Shown: one piece after another, positions 1-8,187 of the stretch
How the letters are laid out: each line of letters begins with the position of its first letter
Position numbering within the stretch: the first letter of the stretch is position 1
Source of the DNA: Thiohalocapsa sp963698775
GTDB taxonomy: Bacteria > Pseudomonadota > Gammaproteobacteria > Chromatiales > Chromatiaceae
Direction of reading: 5' to 3'
Assembly (NCBI GenBank): GCA_963698775.1
Contig: CAVOSE010000036.1
Coordinates: 18,367 to 82,366, forward strand
DNA length: 64,000 bases
Made by a program: the position numbers and the translations under genes
Notes under the pieces: model-generated
Told to the model about the DNA's origin: nothing
The model's database searches: none
Seen by the model: only the letters and a program-made list of their open reading frames with translations

Positions 1-974
1 ACCATAGCGCGGTGCGACTCAGGGACGACCGCCGGTTCGCTTAGCGCGTCGGGGCTGCGCTGCCAGATCAAGTCGCAGGCCGGGAGTCCCAGCCCGTCGC
101 GGGCGCGTGCCAGGTGCAGGTCGCCGGCGATGAAGGGATCGTCGCCGATGCCAGGGTAGTCGATCCAAGTCTCCACCGATAGCCAGTCGCCGTGGCGCAG
201 CAGCACATGCATGGCGTCGCGGGCATACTCGGTGCGATAGCCCTGAAAATCCTCCAGCCAACGCAGCAGCCGGCGGGCGGCGCCGCAGGCATCGGTTTTC
301 GCCCCGGTCGGCTCTGGAAGGCCGGCCCTGCTACACAGCAGCCGCGCCTGCTCGGCACGCAGGTGATCGCCCTCCACTTCTTTCTTGACCTCATCGATGG
401 TGTGGCGCCACTGCTCCAGGGCCACCGCGTCGCCGAGCATGAAACTGGCCTCCGCCAGCTTGATGATGTACGAGGCCTCGGTGAAACGCGGCATACCGCG
501 ATCACCGAGCTGGTGCTCATAGGCATCGCGGTAATGCGCCAGGGCGGCAGTCCAATCGCCCCGGCGGGCGGCCAGGTTGCCCTCGCTTAGGTCCAGCATG
601 TGCCGCGACGCGGTACGGCCGGTGCGCTCCAAGTGCTCTCGGCCGCGCACCAGCAGGATGCGGGCGTCCGCCAAGGGTCGTTCCTCGATGGCCACGGTCA
701 GCAAGGTGGAGATGGCGTTGAAGGTATCTTCCGGGTCGGCCCCCGGCCGCTCTTCGGCGGCCTCGGTCAGGGCGATCACCGCCGCATCGATGTCCTTATT
801 CTGCCAATGGCTCTCGCCCTCCCAAGCGCGCAGCCGCACCCACGCTGCCACATCTCCCTGCTTCTGCGCCAATGCCGCCCCTTCCGCGGCCACCGCCGCA
901 CACTCAGCAAAGTGCCCGGCCTTATAGGCCTCTACGCAGCGCTTCTTGAGGCGCTCCAGTTCTCGCTCATTCAT
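1..974 (-). CDS. TPR-like hypothetical protein, C-terminus cut by window edge
   Basis: An open frame runs on the minus strand from ATG at 974 to the window edge without a stop, giving at least 324 residues. It starts MNERELERLKKRCVEAYKAG and is rich in Ala, Leu, Glu and Arg. Pairs of helices of about 35 residues, with patterns such as GNLAARRGDWTAALAHYRDA, suggest tetratricopeptide-like repeats, which usually act as protein-protein interaction scaffolds. There is no signal peptide or membrane segment, so it is probably cytoplasmic. I do not recognise a specific family. The C-terminus is missing, so length and final domain cannot be judged. Coding on this strand is chosen because the frame is uninterrupted for nearly 1 kb and has sensible amino-acid composition, whereas the overlapping plus-strand frames are short and Arg/Pro-rich. 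Confidence 0.65.
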   Translation of the reverse strand, partial: MNERELERLKKRCVEAYKAGHFAECAAVAAEGAALAQKQGDVAAWVRLRAWEGESHWQNKDIDAAVIALTEAAEERPGADPEDTFNAISTLLTVAIEERPLADARILLVRGREHLERTGRTASRHMLDLSEGNLAARRGDWTAALAHYRDAYEHQLGDRGMPRFTEASYIIKLAEASFMLGDAVALEQWRHTIDEVKKEVEGDHLRAEQARLLCSRAGLPEPTGAKTDACGAARRLLRWLEDFQGYRTEYARDAMHVLLRHGDWLSVETWIDYPGIGDDPFIAGDLHLARARDGLGLPACDLIWQRSPDALSEPAVVPESHRAM

Positions 975-1185
975 GTCAACGTCATCTATTGTTCTGTCGC
1001 CCGCGGCAACGCCCTAGGCACACAAGTATAGGGTGCCGAAAGCATGGCCGGGAATTGCAAGGACAAGCCATGGATTGATCCAAGACGCCTGAGTTGCTGG
1101 CTTGCGCTCGGTGCGCGGAAATCCAACAGGGGCTGTACACGGGAACGAATTCGCCCGCCGGAAACCGACCCGGTGCGGCGAAGCG

Positions 1186-1758
1186 TCAATGCCGCTCGAT
1201 GGGGACACCCCGACTCGTGAAGGACACCCCATCGACGCCGATCATGATGGCCTCAATGATGGGCGGATTGATCTCCCGCTGCGCCGACCACTCGACGATG
1301 AAGTTGGCACCCGACCCGCCACCGCGATCGTCCTTCCCGACCAGGTATGAGGCGGTCTGCAAGGGCCCGAGCACGATGGGCTGGTCCGCCAGGTCCCGAA
1401 TCGGCGTGCCCTCGGTGTCGAAATAGCGCACCTGATCGATTCGCAGCGGGTTCTCCGGGTCGGTGTTGCGGACGCTGAGGGTGTTTTCCAGCGGCGTCGC
1501 CTCCCCCCCTTGGCGATAGATATGCGAGTAGGCCGGAACATACACCGCGCGCCCCTTGGCCACGAGGTCCGGCGGCAACACCAAGGCGCCGCTGGGCTGC
1601 GGTGGTCGAAAGGCGATCGTCTCCTCGATCTCGATTAGCCGATTGGCAATGAAGCCGAGCAGAACGATCAAGCCAATCGCGACGATGCTGCCGAGCATCG
1701 GCAGCAGCAACGACCGTGCTTTGCCATCCTCGCCAGGCCCTGAACTCTTCTCGCTCAT
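1186..1758 (-). CDS. DUF3124 domain protein with N-terminal membrane anchor
   Basis: The 190-residue product starts at ATG 1758, about 9 nt after a GTGAGG-type ribosome site; upstream in-frame starts at 1767 and 1773 are less well placed. Residues about 13-40 form a hydrophobic segment (LLLPMLGSIVAIGLIVLLGF) that looks like an uncleaved anchor. The rest matches the DUF3124 family: AVYVPAYSHIY, a following NTLSVRNTDPENP segment, and a C-terminal FIVEWSAQ/PIIEAIMIG stretch. The domain should be outside the cytoplasmic membrane. Its biochemical role is not known. It stands alone, with about 210 bases of apparently empty sequence before the TPR-like gene. Confidence 0.8.
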   Translation of the reverse strand: MSEKSSGPGEDGKARSLLLPMLGSIVAIGLIVLLGFIANRLIEIEETIAFRPPQPSGALVLPPDLVAKGRAVYVPAYSHIYRQGGEATPLENTLSVRNTDPENPLRIDQVRYFDTEGTPIRDLADQPIVLGPLQTASYLVGKDDRGGGSGANFIVEWSAQREINPPIIEAIMIGVDGVSFTSRGVPIERH

Positions 1759-1926
1759 GGAGATCATCCTCACACAAAGTTGCGACGGCGCCGGCTGCCG
1801 TCCCGCCCTAACAGTCTACCCAAATCCGATCCGCGGGCGGGCCTGGGCTTCGTCGCCATGCGCAAGGGCTTTCCATGGCGACGTGCGCCCTGCGGTCGCT
1901 GCCGGCGCTAGATTCCGACCTCTTTC

Positions 1927-1970
1927 CAGCAAACGCAAAAAGCCCGGCCGAAGCCGGGCTTTTTGCTGGT
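1927..1970 (-). terminator. Rho-independent terminator of the RRM gene
   Basis: A near-perfect hairpin with arms gcaaaaagcccggc (1935-1948) and gccgggctttttgc (1952-1965) around a cgaa loop. Read on the minus strand it is a GC stem followed by TTTTT, 50-60 bases after the RRM stop codon. The A/T tracts are symmetrical, so it may also stop transcription from the other side. Confidence 0.9.
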
Positions 1971-2022
1971 CGACGGTAGGAATCAATCCCACCGCCGGAC
2001 CGCGGCCAAGGCCGCGAAGGTC

Positions 2023-2304
2023 TTACCAACGACGACCGCCGCCGCCGTGCGACGGACGGTCGCTCTTCGGCTTGGCCTGGTTGACGGTGATGTTACGACC
2101 CTTCATGTCGGTGCCGTTCAGCGCCTTGATGGCGGCGTCGGCTTCCGAGTTGTTGTTCATCTCGACAAAGCCGAAGCCCTTAGAGTCGCCGCTGAACTTG
2201 TCGGTGATCAGGTTGACCTGATCGACACTGCCGTACTGCGAGAAGGTCTCACGCAGGTCGGAATCGGTGACACTATAGGGAAGGTTGCCAACGTAAATGT
2301 TCAT
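2023..2304 (-). CDS. RRM-family RNA-binding protein (cold-inducible Rbp type)
   Basis: A 93-residue single RNA-recognition-motif protein. RNP2 is IYVGNL near residues 3-8 and RNP1 is KGFGFVEM near 42-49; both carry the aromatic residues that stack on RNA bases. The domain ends near residue 80 and is followed by a short basic, glycine-rich tail (SHGGGGRRW), typical of bacterial and cyanobacterial Rbp proteins that bind single-stranded RNA, often induced by cold. It is monocistronic: the terminator hairpin follows the stop and more than 600 bases without a gene precede it. That long upstream gap would allow a regulatory 5' leader, but I could not identify a specific motif in it. Confidence 0.93.
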   Translation of the reverse strand: MNIYVGNLPYSVTDSDLRETFSQYGSVDQVNLITDKFSGDSKGFGFVEMNNNSEADAAIKALNGTDMKGRNITVNQAKPKSDRPSHGGGGRRW

Positions 2305-2932
2305 GTCTGTCTATCTCAGAAAAGGCGTGCATTGGAAATACATAAAACTATCGAAAAACACCAAGCACGAGAATTTCTTCGACAGCGGAATACCGTGGTT
2401 AGCGGTAGGGCGAGGAAAGGAGCTACGAGTCTCGGAGGGAAATCCCGGCAGTGCTCCCGGAGGAGCCTTGGGAAATATCGTCGAAATGGGCAGATGCCTT
2501 AATCTTTGGTCCGCCGTAGAGACGGGCCAACATGACCTCAGGGCCGCAATCTATCAGGTTCGGAACAGCGGCGCACCGTTTATTTTTGGAGCGGCCAGTT
2601 CACAGCCGACGCTCGGGACATCGCCGCGGTGCCGGCCGTGTCCTGGCAGCAGGTGTGTTCGCCGTCTGGTGTTCAACCGAGAGCCGGCAGTTCGCATCAT
2701 TCACTCAAGCAGATCAATGGATTACGCGCCCAGTGTAGCGTAGGCGCGACTTCAGCCGCACGGAAGCCTCTGACTGGGCGAATAAATTCGCCCCTACAGC
2801 GGAAGCAACTGCCGGACCTAGGTTCAACCCCGCACCCGTGTGCTAACTGTCTTACCCGAAGACTTGTTGATAAGCATTGCGATCCGCATCCTTGAAGGGG
2901 AGCTTGCCTAGACCATAAAGAGGAGACGAATT
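2305..2932. other. Intergenic region between divergent RRM and bufA genes
   Basis: No coding frame in this 628-base gap looks genuine. It must hold promoters for both divergent genes. It contains two short REP-like repeats (2740-2798) and, at the right end, the bufA ribosome site (aaagaggagacgaatt before ATG 2933). No certain -35/-10 pair was identified. Confidence 0.6.
2740..2798. repeat. Two adjacent short REP-like repeats
   Basis: gtaggcgcgacttcagccgca at 2740-2760 resembles the arms of the element at 34468-34525 and the inner arms of the insertion at 14754-15057. gggcgaataaattcgccc at 2776-2793, followed by ctaca, is a separate perfect palindrome. Both look like interspersed repeats rather than gene-specific signals. 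Confidence 0.65.
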
Positions 2933-3214
2933 ATGTCGAAGAAAAACATCACTCCGATCGCCGCCGTCGTCGGTGCAGCCCTCGTCGGCGGTCTGGCGGC
3001 AACCGACGTTGCCAACGCCGCCGACAACCCCTTCGGTGCCACGCAGCTCGAGAGCGGGTACATGTTGCTTGCCGGTACCGAGGGCAAATGTGGCGAAGGC
3101 AAATGTGGGGAGGGAAAGTGCGGCGAGGGCAAGTGTGGAAGCGACAAGGAGACCGAAGGCAAATGCGGCGGCGACAAGGAGGGCGAAGGTAAGTGCGGGG
3201 GCGACAAGGGTTGA
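2933..3214 (+). CDS. bufA: Bufferin precursor peptide BufA1 (copper-binding RiPP, HvfA family)
   Basis: A 93-residue precursor. Residues 1-29 are a Sec signal peptide ending VANA, so the product is exported to the periplasm. The mature part ends in six copies of EGKCG separated by short spacers (GSDKET, GDKEG). In the bufferin/HvfA family these cysteines are modified to thiooxazoles by an MNIO enzyme and the product binds copper; that is family knowledge and is inferred here. AGGAGA lies about 6 nt before the ATG. The MNIO enzyme and its partner follow directly (bufB, bufC), which strongly supports the call. There is no bufD (DoxX) in the window. Confidence 0.93.
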   Translation: MSKKNITPIAAVVGAALVGGLAATDVANAADNPFGATQLESGYMLLAGTEGKCGEGKCGEGKCGEGKCGSDKETEGKCGGDKEGEGKCGGDKG

Positions 3215-3252
3215 GTGTTGACGGGGCCTCGCGCGCTTAGAGACGCTGACGC

Positions 3253-4137
3253 ATGCATTCGATCATGTCGGAACCGGCTTGGGCATCTAACCGAGCGGTT
3301 CATGGGGCCGGCCTCGGTCTGCGGCGCTCGTTCATCGACGCCGTGGTCGAGTGCCCACCGGCGGAGGTGGACTTCTACGAGGTCGCGCCCGAAAACTGGA
3401 TTGGCGTTGGCGGACGATTCGGGCGGCTGTTTCGGGCCATGACCGAGCGGCATCCCTTTGTCTGTCACGGCCTGTCGTTGTCCATCGGGTCCCCTGCCCC
3501 ACTCGACGTCGACTTTGTTCTGCGCGTCAAACGGTTTCTCGACCAGCACCAGATCCGTGCCTATACGGAGCACCTGAGCTTCTGCTCGGACGCCGGCCAC
3601 CTCTACGACCTGATGCCGATTCCGTTTACGGCTGATGCGGTGCAGCATGTGGCGCAGCGCGTGCGGAAGGTACAAGAGCTGCTGGAACGGCGCATTGCGT
3701 TGGAGAACGTGTCGTACTACGCGGCACCGGGCCAGGAAATGTCAGAGATCGACTTCGTCAATGCGGTGCTATCGGAGGCCGATTGCGACCTCCTGCTGGA
3801 CGTGAACAACATTTACGTCAACAGCATCAACCACGGCTACGACGCCGTCGAATTTCTGCGGGCGCTGCCCGCGGAGCGCGTGGCCTATTGTCATATCGCG
3901 GGCCACTACGCAGAGGCCCCGGATCTGCGCGTCGATTCGCACGGCGCCGACGTCATCGACCCAGTTTGGGAGCTTCTCGAACGAGCCTATGAGCATTGCG
4001 GGGTTTTGCCTAGCCTGCTGGAGCGGGATTTCAACATTCCGCCTTTGGCAGAGCTCTGCCGAGAGGTGTCTCGGATTGATCGCTTGCAGCAGCGGCACGG
4101 GAATCCGGCCGTTGCGACACGGACCTGCCACAGATGA
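3253..4137 (+). CDS. bufB: MNIO (DUF692) multinuclear iron oxygenase BufB
   Basis: 294 residues, the usual size of the DUF692 family, a TIM-barrel di/tri-iron enzyme that oxidises cysteines of a RiPP precursor. Landmarks are GAGLGLRR at the start, HGLSLSIGSPAPLD, YTEHLSF, ALENVSYYA, LLLDVNNIYVN, YCHIAGH and a late ERDFNIPP; the His, Glu and Asp residues in these motifs are the expected metal ligands. The likely substrate is the EGKCG peptide encoded 39 bases upstream. The stop overlaps the bufC start by 4 nt (ATGA), which implies translational coupling. An alternative start is ATG at 3265 (MSEPAW). Confidence 0.93.
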   Translation: MHSIMSEPAWASNRAVHGAGLGLRRSFIDAVVECPPAEVDFYEVAPENWIGVGGRFGRLFRAMTERHPFVCHGLSLSIGSPAPLDVDFVLRVKRFLDQHQIRAYTEHLSFCSDAGHLYDLMPIPFTADAVQHVAQRVRKVQELLERRIALENVSYYAAPGQEMSEIDFVNAVLSEADCDLLLDVNNIYVNSINHGYDAVEFLRALPAERVAYCHIAGHYAEAPDLRVDSHGADVIDPVWELLERAYEHCGVLPSLLERDFNIPPLAELCREVSRIDRLQQRHGNPAVATRTCHR

Positions 4138-4982
4138 CGGCCGCGGATGAGCCCGGCACGGCCCGATCGGCGACGCCGACGCAACCCGATTTTTTCGCCG
4201 TGCAAACCAGGTTTGCCGGTCATATTCGCGACCCGAAGCATCAGTCGCCGCCCGCCGGCATCGAGGACCGGCGTATGGCCATTTATCGCGAGCTGTTCTT
4301 TAACAACATCTCCACGCTGCTGGAAACGAGCTTCCCGGTGCTTCGCAAGCTACTGCCGGATGGGCATTGGCGCGACATGATCCGCGACTTCCTCGTGCAT
4401 CACCGTTGCCAAACGCCGCTGTTCCTGGAAATCTCTCAGGAGTTTCTGGACTATCTCGCCAGCGAGCGCCAGCCCAACCCGGCGGATCCGCCCTTCCTGT
4501 TGGAACTGGCGCATTACGAATGGGTGGAACTGGCGCTGAGCGTCAGCGACGACGAGGTCGACGCGGGCTTGATCGACGCCAACGGCGACTTGATGGCGGG
4601 CACGCCCGTGATTTCTCCGGTGGCGTGGAACTTGAGCTACCGGTTCCCGGTACATCGGATCGGACCCAACTTCCAGCCCGGCGAAACCGATGTGCAAGGG
4701 CCAGGGCTGCCCCACCTGACGCATCTGCTGGCCTATCGCGGTCGGCAAGACCAGGTCGAATTCATGGAGATCAACGCCGTGACTCAGCGACTGCTCCAGT
4801 TGCTGCGGGAAAACCCGGATCAAACGGGTCTGGGGGTTGTCGAGACCATCGCCACCGAGCTACAACATCCGCGGCCCGCGCAGGTCATTGCCGCTGGGCG
4901 CGCGTTGCTTGACGATTTGCGCGCAAGGCAGGTGATTCTGGGCACCGCAGTCATGCCCAATCGGCGCAGCCACGACCACTAA
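4134..4982 (+). CDS. bufC: DUF2063 RiPP recognition partner BufC (HvfC family)
   Basis: 282 residues. The N-terminal half carries the DUF2063 signature (RRMAIYRELFFNNISTLLET at about residues 46-65, then LEISQEFLDYL), and the C-terminal half has the second domain found in HvfC/BufC (NLSYRFPVHRIGPNFQP, LLAYRGRQDQVEFMEIN). Family members bring the precursor's leader or core to the DUF692 oxygenase. The 4-nt overlap with bufB shows they are made together. This is the last gene of the operon; the next gene is on the opposite strand. Confidence 0.92.
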   Translation: MTAADEPGTARSATPTQPDFFAVQTRFAGHIRDPKHQSPPAGIEDRRMAIYRELFFNNISTLLETSFPVLRKLLPDGHWRDMIRDFLVHHRCQTPLFLEISQEFLDYLASERQPNPADPPFLLELAHYEWVELALSVSDDEVDAGLIDANGDLMAGTPVISPVAWNLSYRFPVHRIGPNFQPGETDVQGPGLPHLTHLLAYRGRQDQVEFMEINAVTQRLLQLLRENPDQTGLGVVETIATELQHPRPAQVIAAGRALLDDLRARQVILGTAVMPNRRSHDH

Positions 4983-5143
4983 GCGTGCACGCTGATCGTG
5001 AGACACATCGCTGGAGCGCGCACCAACGTTCAGAATTAGGTAACGCGGTCGCACTCGCCCTGGGTCGATCAGAATGCGGTGATTGGGCGAGCTGACAAGG
5101 CGTGCTGATCAGGCACCCCGACCAGCGCGCAAAGACGGGGCCG

Positions 5144-5479
5144 CTATTGGGCCTTTGAAATATCTAGGATGGTCTGTTTACCGCGCTGATCGGAATTGCG
5201 GAAGCACTGAATCAGGCGCTTTTCGTCCTCCGCCAGCACCTCGTCGTCGTCAACGCAGAGCAGATAGGCCGCCGAGACCGAACCCAGCGCCTGCGAGAGC
5301 GTCTGCGCGCCCTCGATGCCAAGGCGCCTGATGCCCTGCTCGTAGTTGCTGATGCGGGACTTGCTGTAAGAACCACCGGTGCGTTCGCTCAGTTGCGTCA
5401 AACTGAGGCTCTGTGCGTGCCTTGCCGCGCGTAAGCGGTCGCCGATTCTACGATTGAGGGGAGGATATTCTTCGCTCAT
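5144..5479 (-). CDS. XRE-family helix-turn-helix regulator
   Basis: From ATG 5479 (MSEEYPPL) the product has 111 residues; an upstream in-frame start at 5551 would add an unconvincing 24-residue extension. The HTH_3 domain spans about residues 10-70: RIGDRLRAARHAQSLSLTQL, then SKSRISNYEQGIRRLGIE as the recognition helix region. The C-terminal part is acidic and may dimerise or sense a ligand. It resembles stand-alone prophage or chromosomal repressors. No partner gene is seen, and a link to the neighbouring buf operon would be speculation. Confidence 0.85.
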   Translation of the reverse strand: MSEEYPPLNRRIGDRLRAARHAQSLSLTQLSERTGGSYSKSRISNYEQGIRRLGIEGAQTLSQALGSVSAAYLLCVDDDEVLAEDEKRLIQCFRNSDQRGKQTILDISKAQ

Positions 5480-5672
5480 CTCGCCAATTCCGCCACTGTT
5501 GAAAAAACATAGAGTATACGCTTCGACGATGCCAAGGTAACTACCAACCAATCAAATTCGTCAACAAACTCGCGCTGCCGCAACGCTCGATCGCTCGCTC
5601 ACCTGAGGCGCTCGAGTCGGACCAAACCGCCGCAACCGGGCGCCTTTCGCAGGCGCCGGAAACCGGTGTGTT

Positions 5673-6299
5673 TCAGAGCGGAGGCAGATCGAGCCAAGCT
5701 TGCACCGCAGTCAAGACCATCTTGACCGCTATGGCGCTCAGCAACACACCCATGACGCGCCTGAGCACGTTTGCGCCACCCATGCCGATGACGCGCATGA
5801 TCGGGTTCGCGGCGAGTAAAATCAGCAAGAACAGGGTCAGCACCACGGCGAGCACCGCGGCAGTGGTCAGCTGTTCACTGATGCTGAAGCTGCGGTTATC
5901 GGTCAGCAACACCACCGTTAGCATTGCCCCTGGGCCTGCAATCGCCGGAATCGCCAACGGGTAGACCGCAAGAGCACCGACGCTGCTGCCGGCGGTATCT
6001 CCGAGCCCCGCCCCCGGCGCATGCGCCCCGAGACTCATCTCGATACCATAGAGCAGCAACAAAATTCCACCCGCAATCTGAAACGCGCGCAGCGGAATCC
6101 CCATCTGAATCAGCAGGAGCTCTCCGGCCGCGATGAAGAAGACCAACACCGCAAAGGCAGCGCACACGGCGAGCATCGCCGCGGTGCGGCGCTCCCGAGG
6201 CGTCAGCGTCGTGGACACGGCAAGGAATACGGCCAACAATCCAATCGGATCCAGCACCACGAACAGCGTGACGAAATTGTAGACCAAGTGCTCTATCAT
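5673..6299 (-). CDS. MarC/UPF0056 family inner-membrane protein
   Basis: 208 residues with six predicted membrane segments. Family landmarks are FVVLDPIGLLAVFLAVS near the N-terminus and YPLAIPAIAGPGAMLTVVLL in the middle, the duplicated DP(I/L)G/PGA motifs of the MarC family. Function is not firmly known; the original multiple-antibiotic-resistance link is doubtful and a transport role is assumed. Start ATG 6299 fits the family N-terminus (MIEHLVYNFVTLFVVLDPIG). Confidence 0.93.
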   Translation of the reverse strand: MIEHLVYNFVTLFVVLDPIGLLAVFLAVSTTLTPRERRTAAMLAVCAAFAVLVFFIAAGELLLIQMGIPLRAFQIAGGILLLLYGIEMSLGAHAPGAGLGDTAGSSVGALAVYPLAIPAIAGPGAMLTVVLLTDNRSFSISEQLTTAAVLAVVLTLFLLILLAANPIMRVIGMGGANVLRRVMGVLLSAIAVKMVLTAVQAWLDLPPL

Positions 6300-6374
6300 T
6301 TTGTTTCGATTCAGGCGCTTGAAAATGATGGGCGTCCTGCACCGCCCCAGAAACGCTGATCAATCAGCGTTTCA

Positions 6375-7268
6375 CTAGGCCGGATGCTCCAACATCCAGT
6401 GCCGGGCGATCTCCTCCCTACGGCAAATCCACACGGATTCGTGGCCCTGCACATAATCCAAAAAACGCGCGAGCGCTGCCGCGCGGGCCGGATGGCCACT
6501 GATGCGGCCATGCAAGCCAATGTTCATCATCTTGGGGTGCCGCGCCCCTTCCCGCCAGAGTTGGTCGAAGGCGTCCTTGAGCAGCGCGAAAAAGTCATCC
6601 CCGCAGGCGTAACCGTTGGGCAGCAGATAGCGGGCATCATTGTTGATCAAGGTGTACGGAATCACGAGATGCGCTGGCGAGCCCGCATGCCAGTAGGGTA
6701 GATCGTCGTTGTAGGCATCCGAGTCGTAGAGCAGTCCGACCTGCTCGCGCAACAGACGCCGAGTGTTGTGGCTCACCCTCCCGGTATACCAACCCACTGG
6801 GCGTTTACCGCAGAGCCGCTCGATCACATCGAAGGTGCGCTGGATGTGCTCACGCTCGGTATCCTCAGGGACAGCGCGATAGTCCAGCCAACGGTAGCCA
6901 TGCCCGGCGACCTCATGACCAGCATCGCGGAGAGCGTGTCCGATCTCGGGGGTGAGTTCGAGGGCGCACCCGACGGCAAAGGCGGTCAGGGGCAAGCCAC
7001 GCGACTCAAACAGCTCCAAGATGCGCCATACTCCGGCGCGTGCCCCGTATTCGTACATGCTCTCAACGCTGCCGTCGCGCTCGCCGACGCGCGGTGGTCG
7101 GCCGTATAGCTCGTGCAGGTAAGCTTCAGACTGTGCATCCCCATTGACGATGCTCGACTCCGCTCCTTCCTCGATATTGAGCACGAACTGCACCGCGATC
7201 CGGGCCGCATTGGGCCAGCGCGGGTGGGGAGGCCGTCGGCCATAGCCGACCAGATCGCGTTCCAACAT
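6375..7268 (-). CDS. Polysaccharide deacetylase family protein (PuuE/allantoinase-like)
   Basis: 297 residues from ATG 7268. The start overlaps the stop of the upstream GNAT gene (TGATG), so both are translated from one message. The NodB-type barrel begins RDLVGYGRRPPHPRWPNAAR; RIAVQFVLNIEEGAE supplies the first acidic motif and GHEVAGHGYRWLDY the metal-binding/region-2 motif. The layout (GYGxxPPxxxWP start, NIEEGAE, MYEYGARAGVWRIL) is that of the PuuE-like allantoinase and urate-catabolism group rather than chitin-specific enzymes, but no other purine gene is nearby. The substrate is therefore open: allantoin or an N-acetylated sugar. No signal peptide; cytoplasmic. Confidence 0.85.
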   Translation of the reverse strand: MLERDLVGYGRRPPHPRWPNAARIAVQFVLNIEEGAESSIVNGDAQSEAYLHELYGRPPRVGERDGSVESMYEYGARAGVWRILELFESRGLPLTAFAVGCALELTPEIGHALRDAGHEVAGHGYRWLDYRAVPEDTEREHIQRTFDVIERLCGKRPVGWYTGRVSHNTRRLLREQVGLLYDSDAYNDDLPYWHAGSPAHLVIPYTLINNDARYLLPNGYACGDDFFALLKDAFDQLWREGARHPKMMNIGLHGRISGHPARAAALARFLDYVQGHESVWICRREEIARHWMLEHPA

Positions 7269-8140
7269 CAGCCTAGTTCGAAGGTGGTGACGCCGAAGAT
7301 CCGATGGTGCGCAAGTTCCGGCGGCGGGCCCAGATACATCCGGGCGCAGCCGAAGACCTCGACCATCTGATGGCGACGCGCGAGTTCGACCGCCGCGGGG
7401 TTGTTCTCCGGGGCATCGAGGAACAGCGGTCCGCCGGCGGCAAAGCCTTGGAGGTGCAGAAAGAGCGCCTCGGCGGCCTGGGCGTCGTCGGCGAACAGCG
7501 GGCCGATCTTGCATCCTTCCCGACACCGACGGATGACGCCGTAGCCACTCAACCGACCGTTTCGGTGGCAACCGAGGGCCAGGGCATCGGGCTGGGATAG
7601 CCAGCCCCTTAAAAAGCCCGGGCGGGCGGCAGGGAAACAGGCTTGGTCGTAAGCGACAACATGCTCGAAGGCAACTTCGGCGAGCGGGGTGACCGCTTCA
7701 CCGCCCGCAGGCGTAATGGCGGGAAGGTCCGGGACCTCCGCGCGAAAACGAATGTCTCGGTGAGAGAAGACGAAGCCACCCTCGGCATAGTAGGCCTGCA
7801 TCGCGAAGACGCCATCCATGCCGATGCTCGCCCCTGGGCGCAGTCTGGCGAGTAGGCGCTCCCGGCGGGCATGCCACAGCGCATTGCCAAGACCCAGACC
7901 GCGGAACTCTGGCTGAACGATAAAAAAGCCCATGAAGCCGAACGCGCCGTCATAGGACGTGATGGCTCCGCCGCCGATCAAGGTTTGGTCAACCTCGGCG
8001 GCGACGAAGGCGTCGGGGTCCGTCGCCCAGAACAATTCGGCATCGTGCAGGCCTGGGTTCCAGCCCTCCCGGGCCGCCCAGTTCACCAGTTCATCGACCT
8101 CGGGGCGGGACATCGGTCGGATCACGAGCGAATTGATCAT
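7268..8140 (-). CDS. Two-domain GNAT acetyltransferase
   Basis: 290 residues. The N-terminal GNAT fold covers about residues 6-135, with the acetyl-CoA loop motif FRGLGLGNALW; a second, more divergent half (LGCHRNGRLSGYGVIRRCRE, then a final FGVTTFELG) matches the C-terminal domain of YitH-type acetyltransferases. The typical substrate is unknown. Its stop codon overlaps the start of the deacetylase gene downstream, so the pair could act on the same metabolite, adding and removing acyl groups; that is inference only. Confidence 0.85.
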   Translation of the reverse strand: MINSLVIRPMSRPEVDELVNWAAREGWNPGLHDAELFWATDPDAFVAAEVDQTLIGGGAITSYDGAFGFMGFFIVQPEFRGLGLGNALWHARRERLLARLRPGASIGMDGVFAMQAYYAEGGFVFSHRDIRFRAEVPDLPAITPAGGEAVTPLAEVAFEHVVAYDQACFPAARPGFLRGWLSQPDALALGCHRNGRLSGYGVIRRCREGCKIGPLFADDAQAAEALFLHLQGFAAGGPLFLDAPENNPAAVELARRHQMVEVFGCARMYLGPPPELAHHRIFGVTTFELG

Positions 8141-8187
8141 TGGCGAACTCTCATCGTCACTTAGGCCTCAATCGGTTGGGGATGTTG

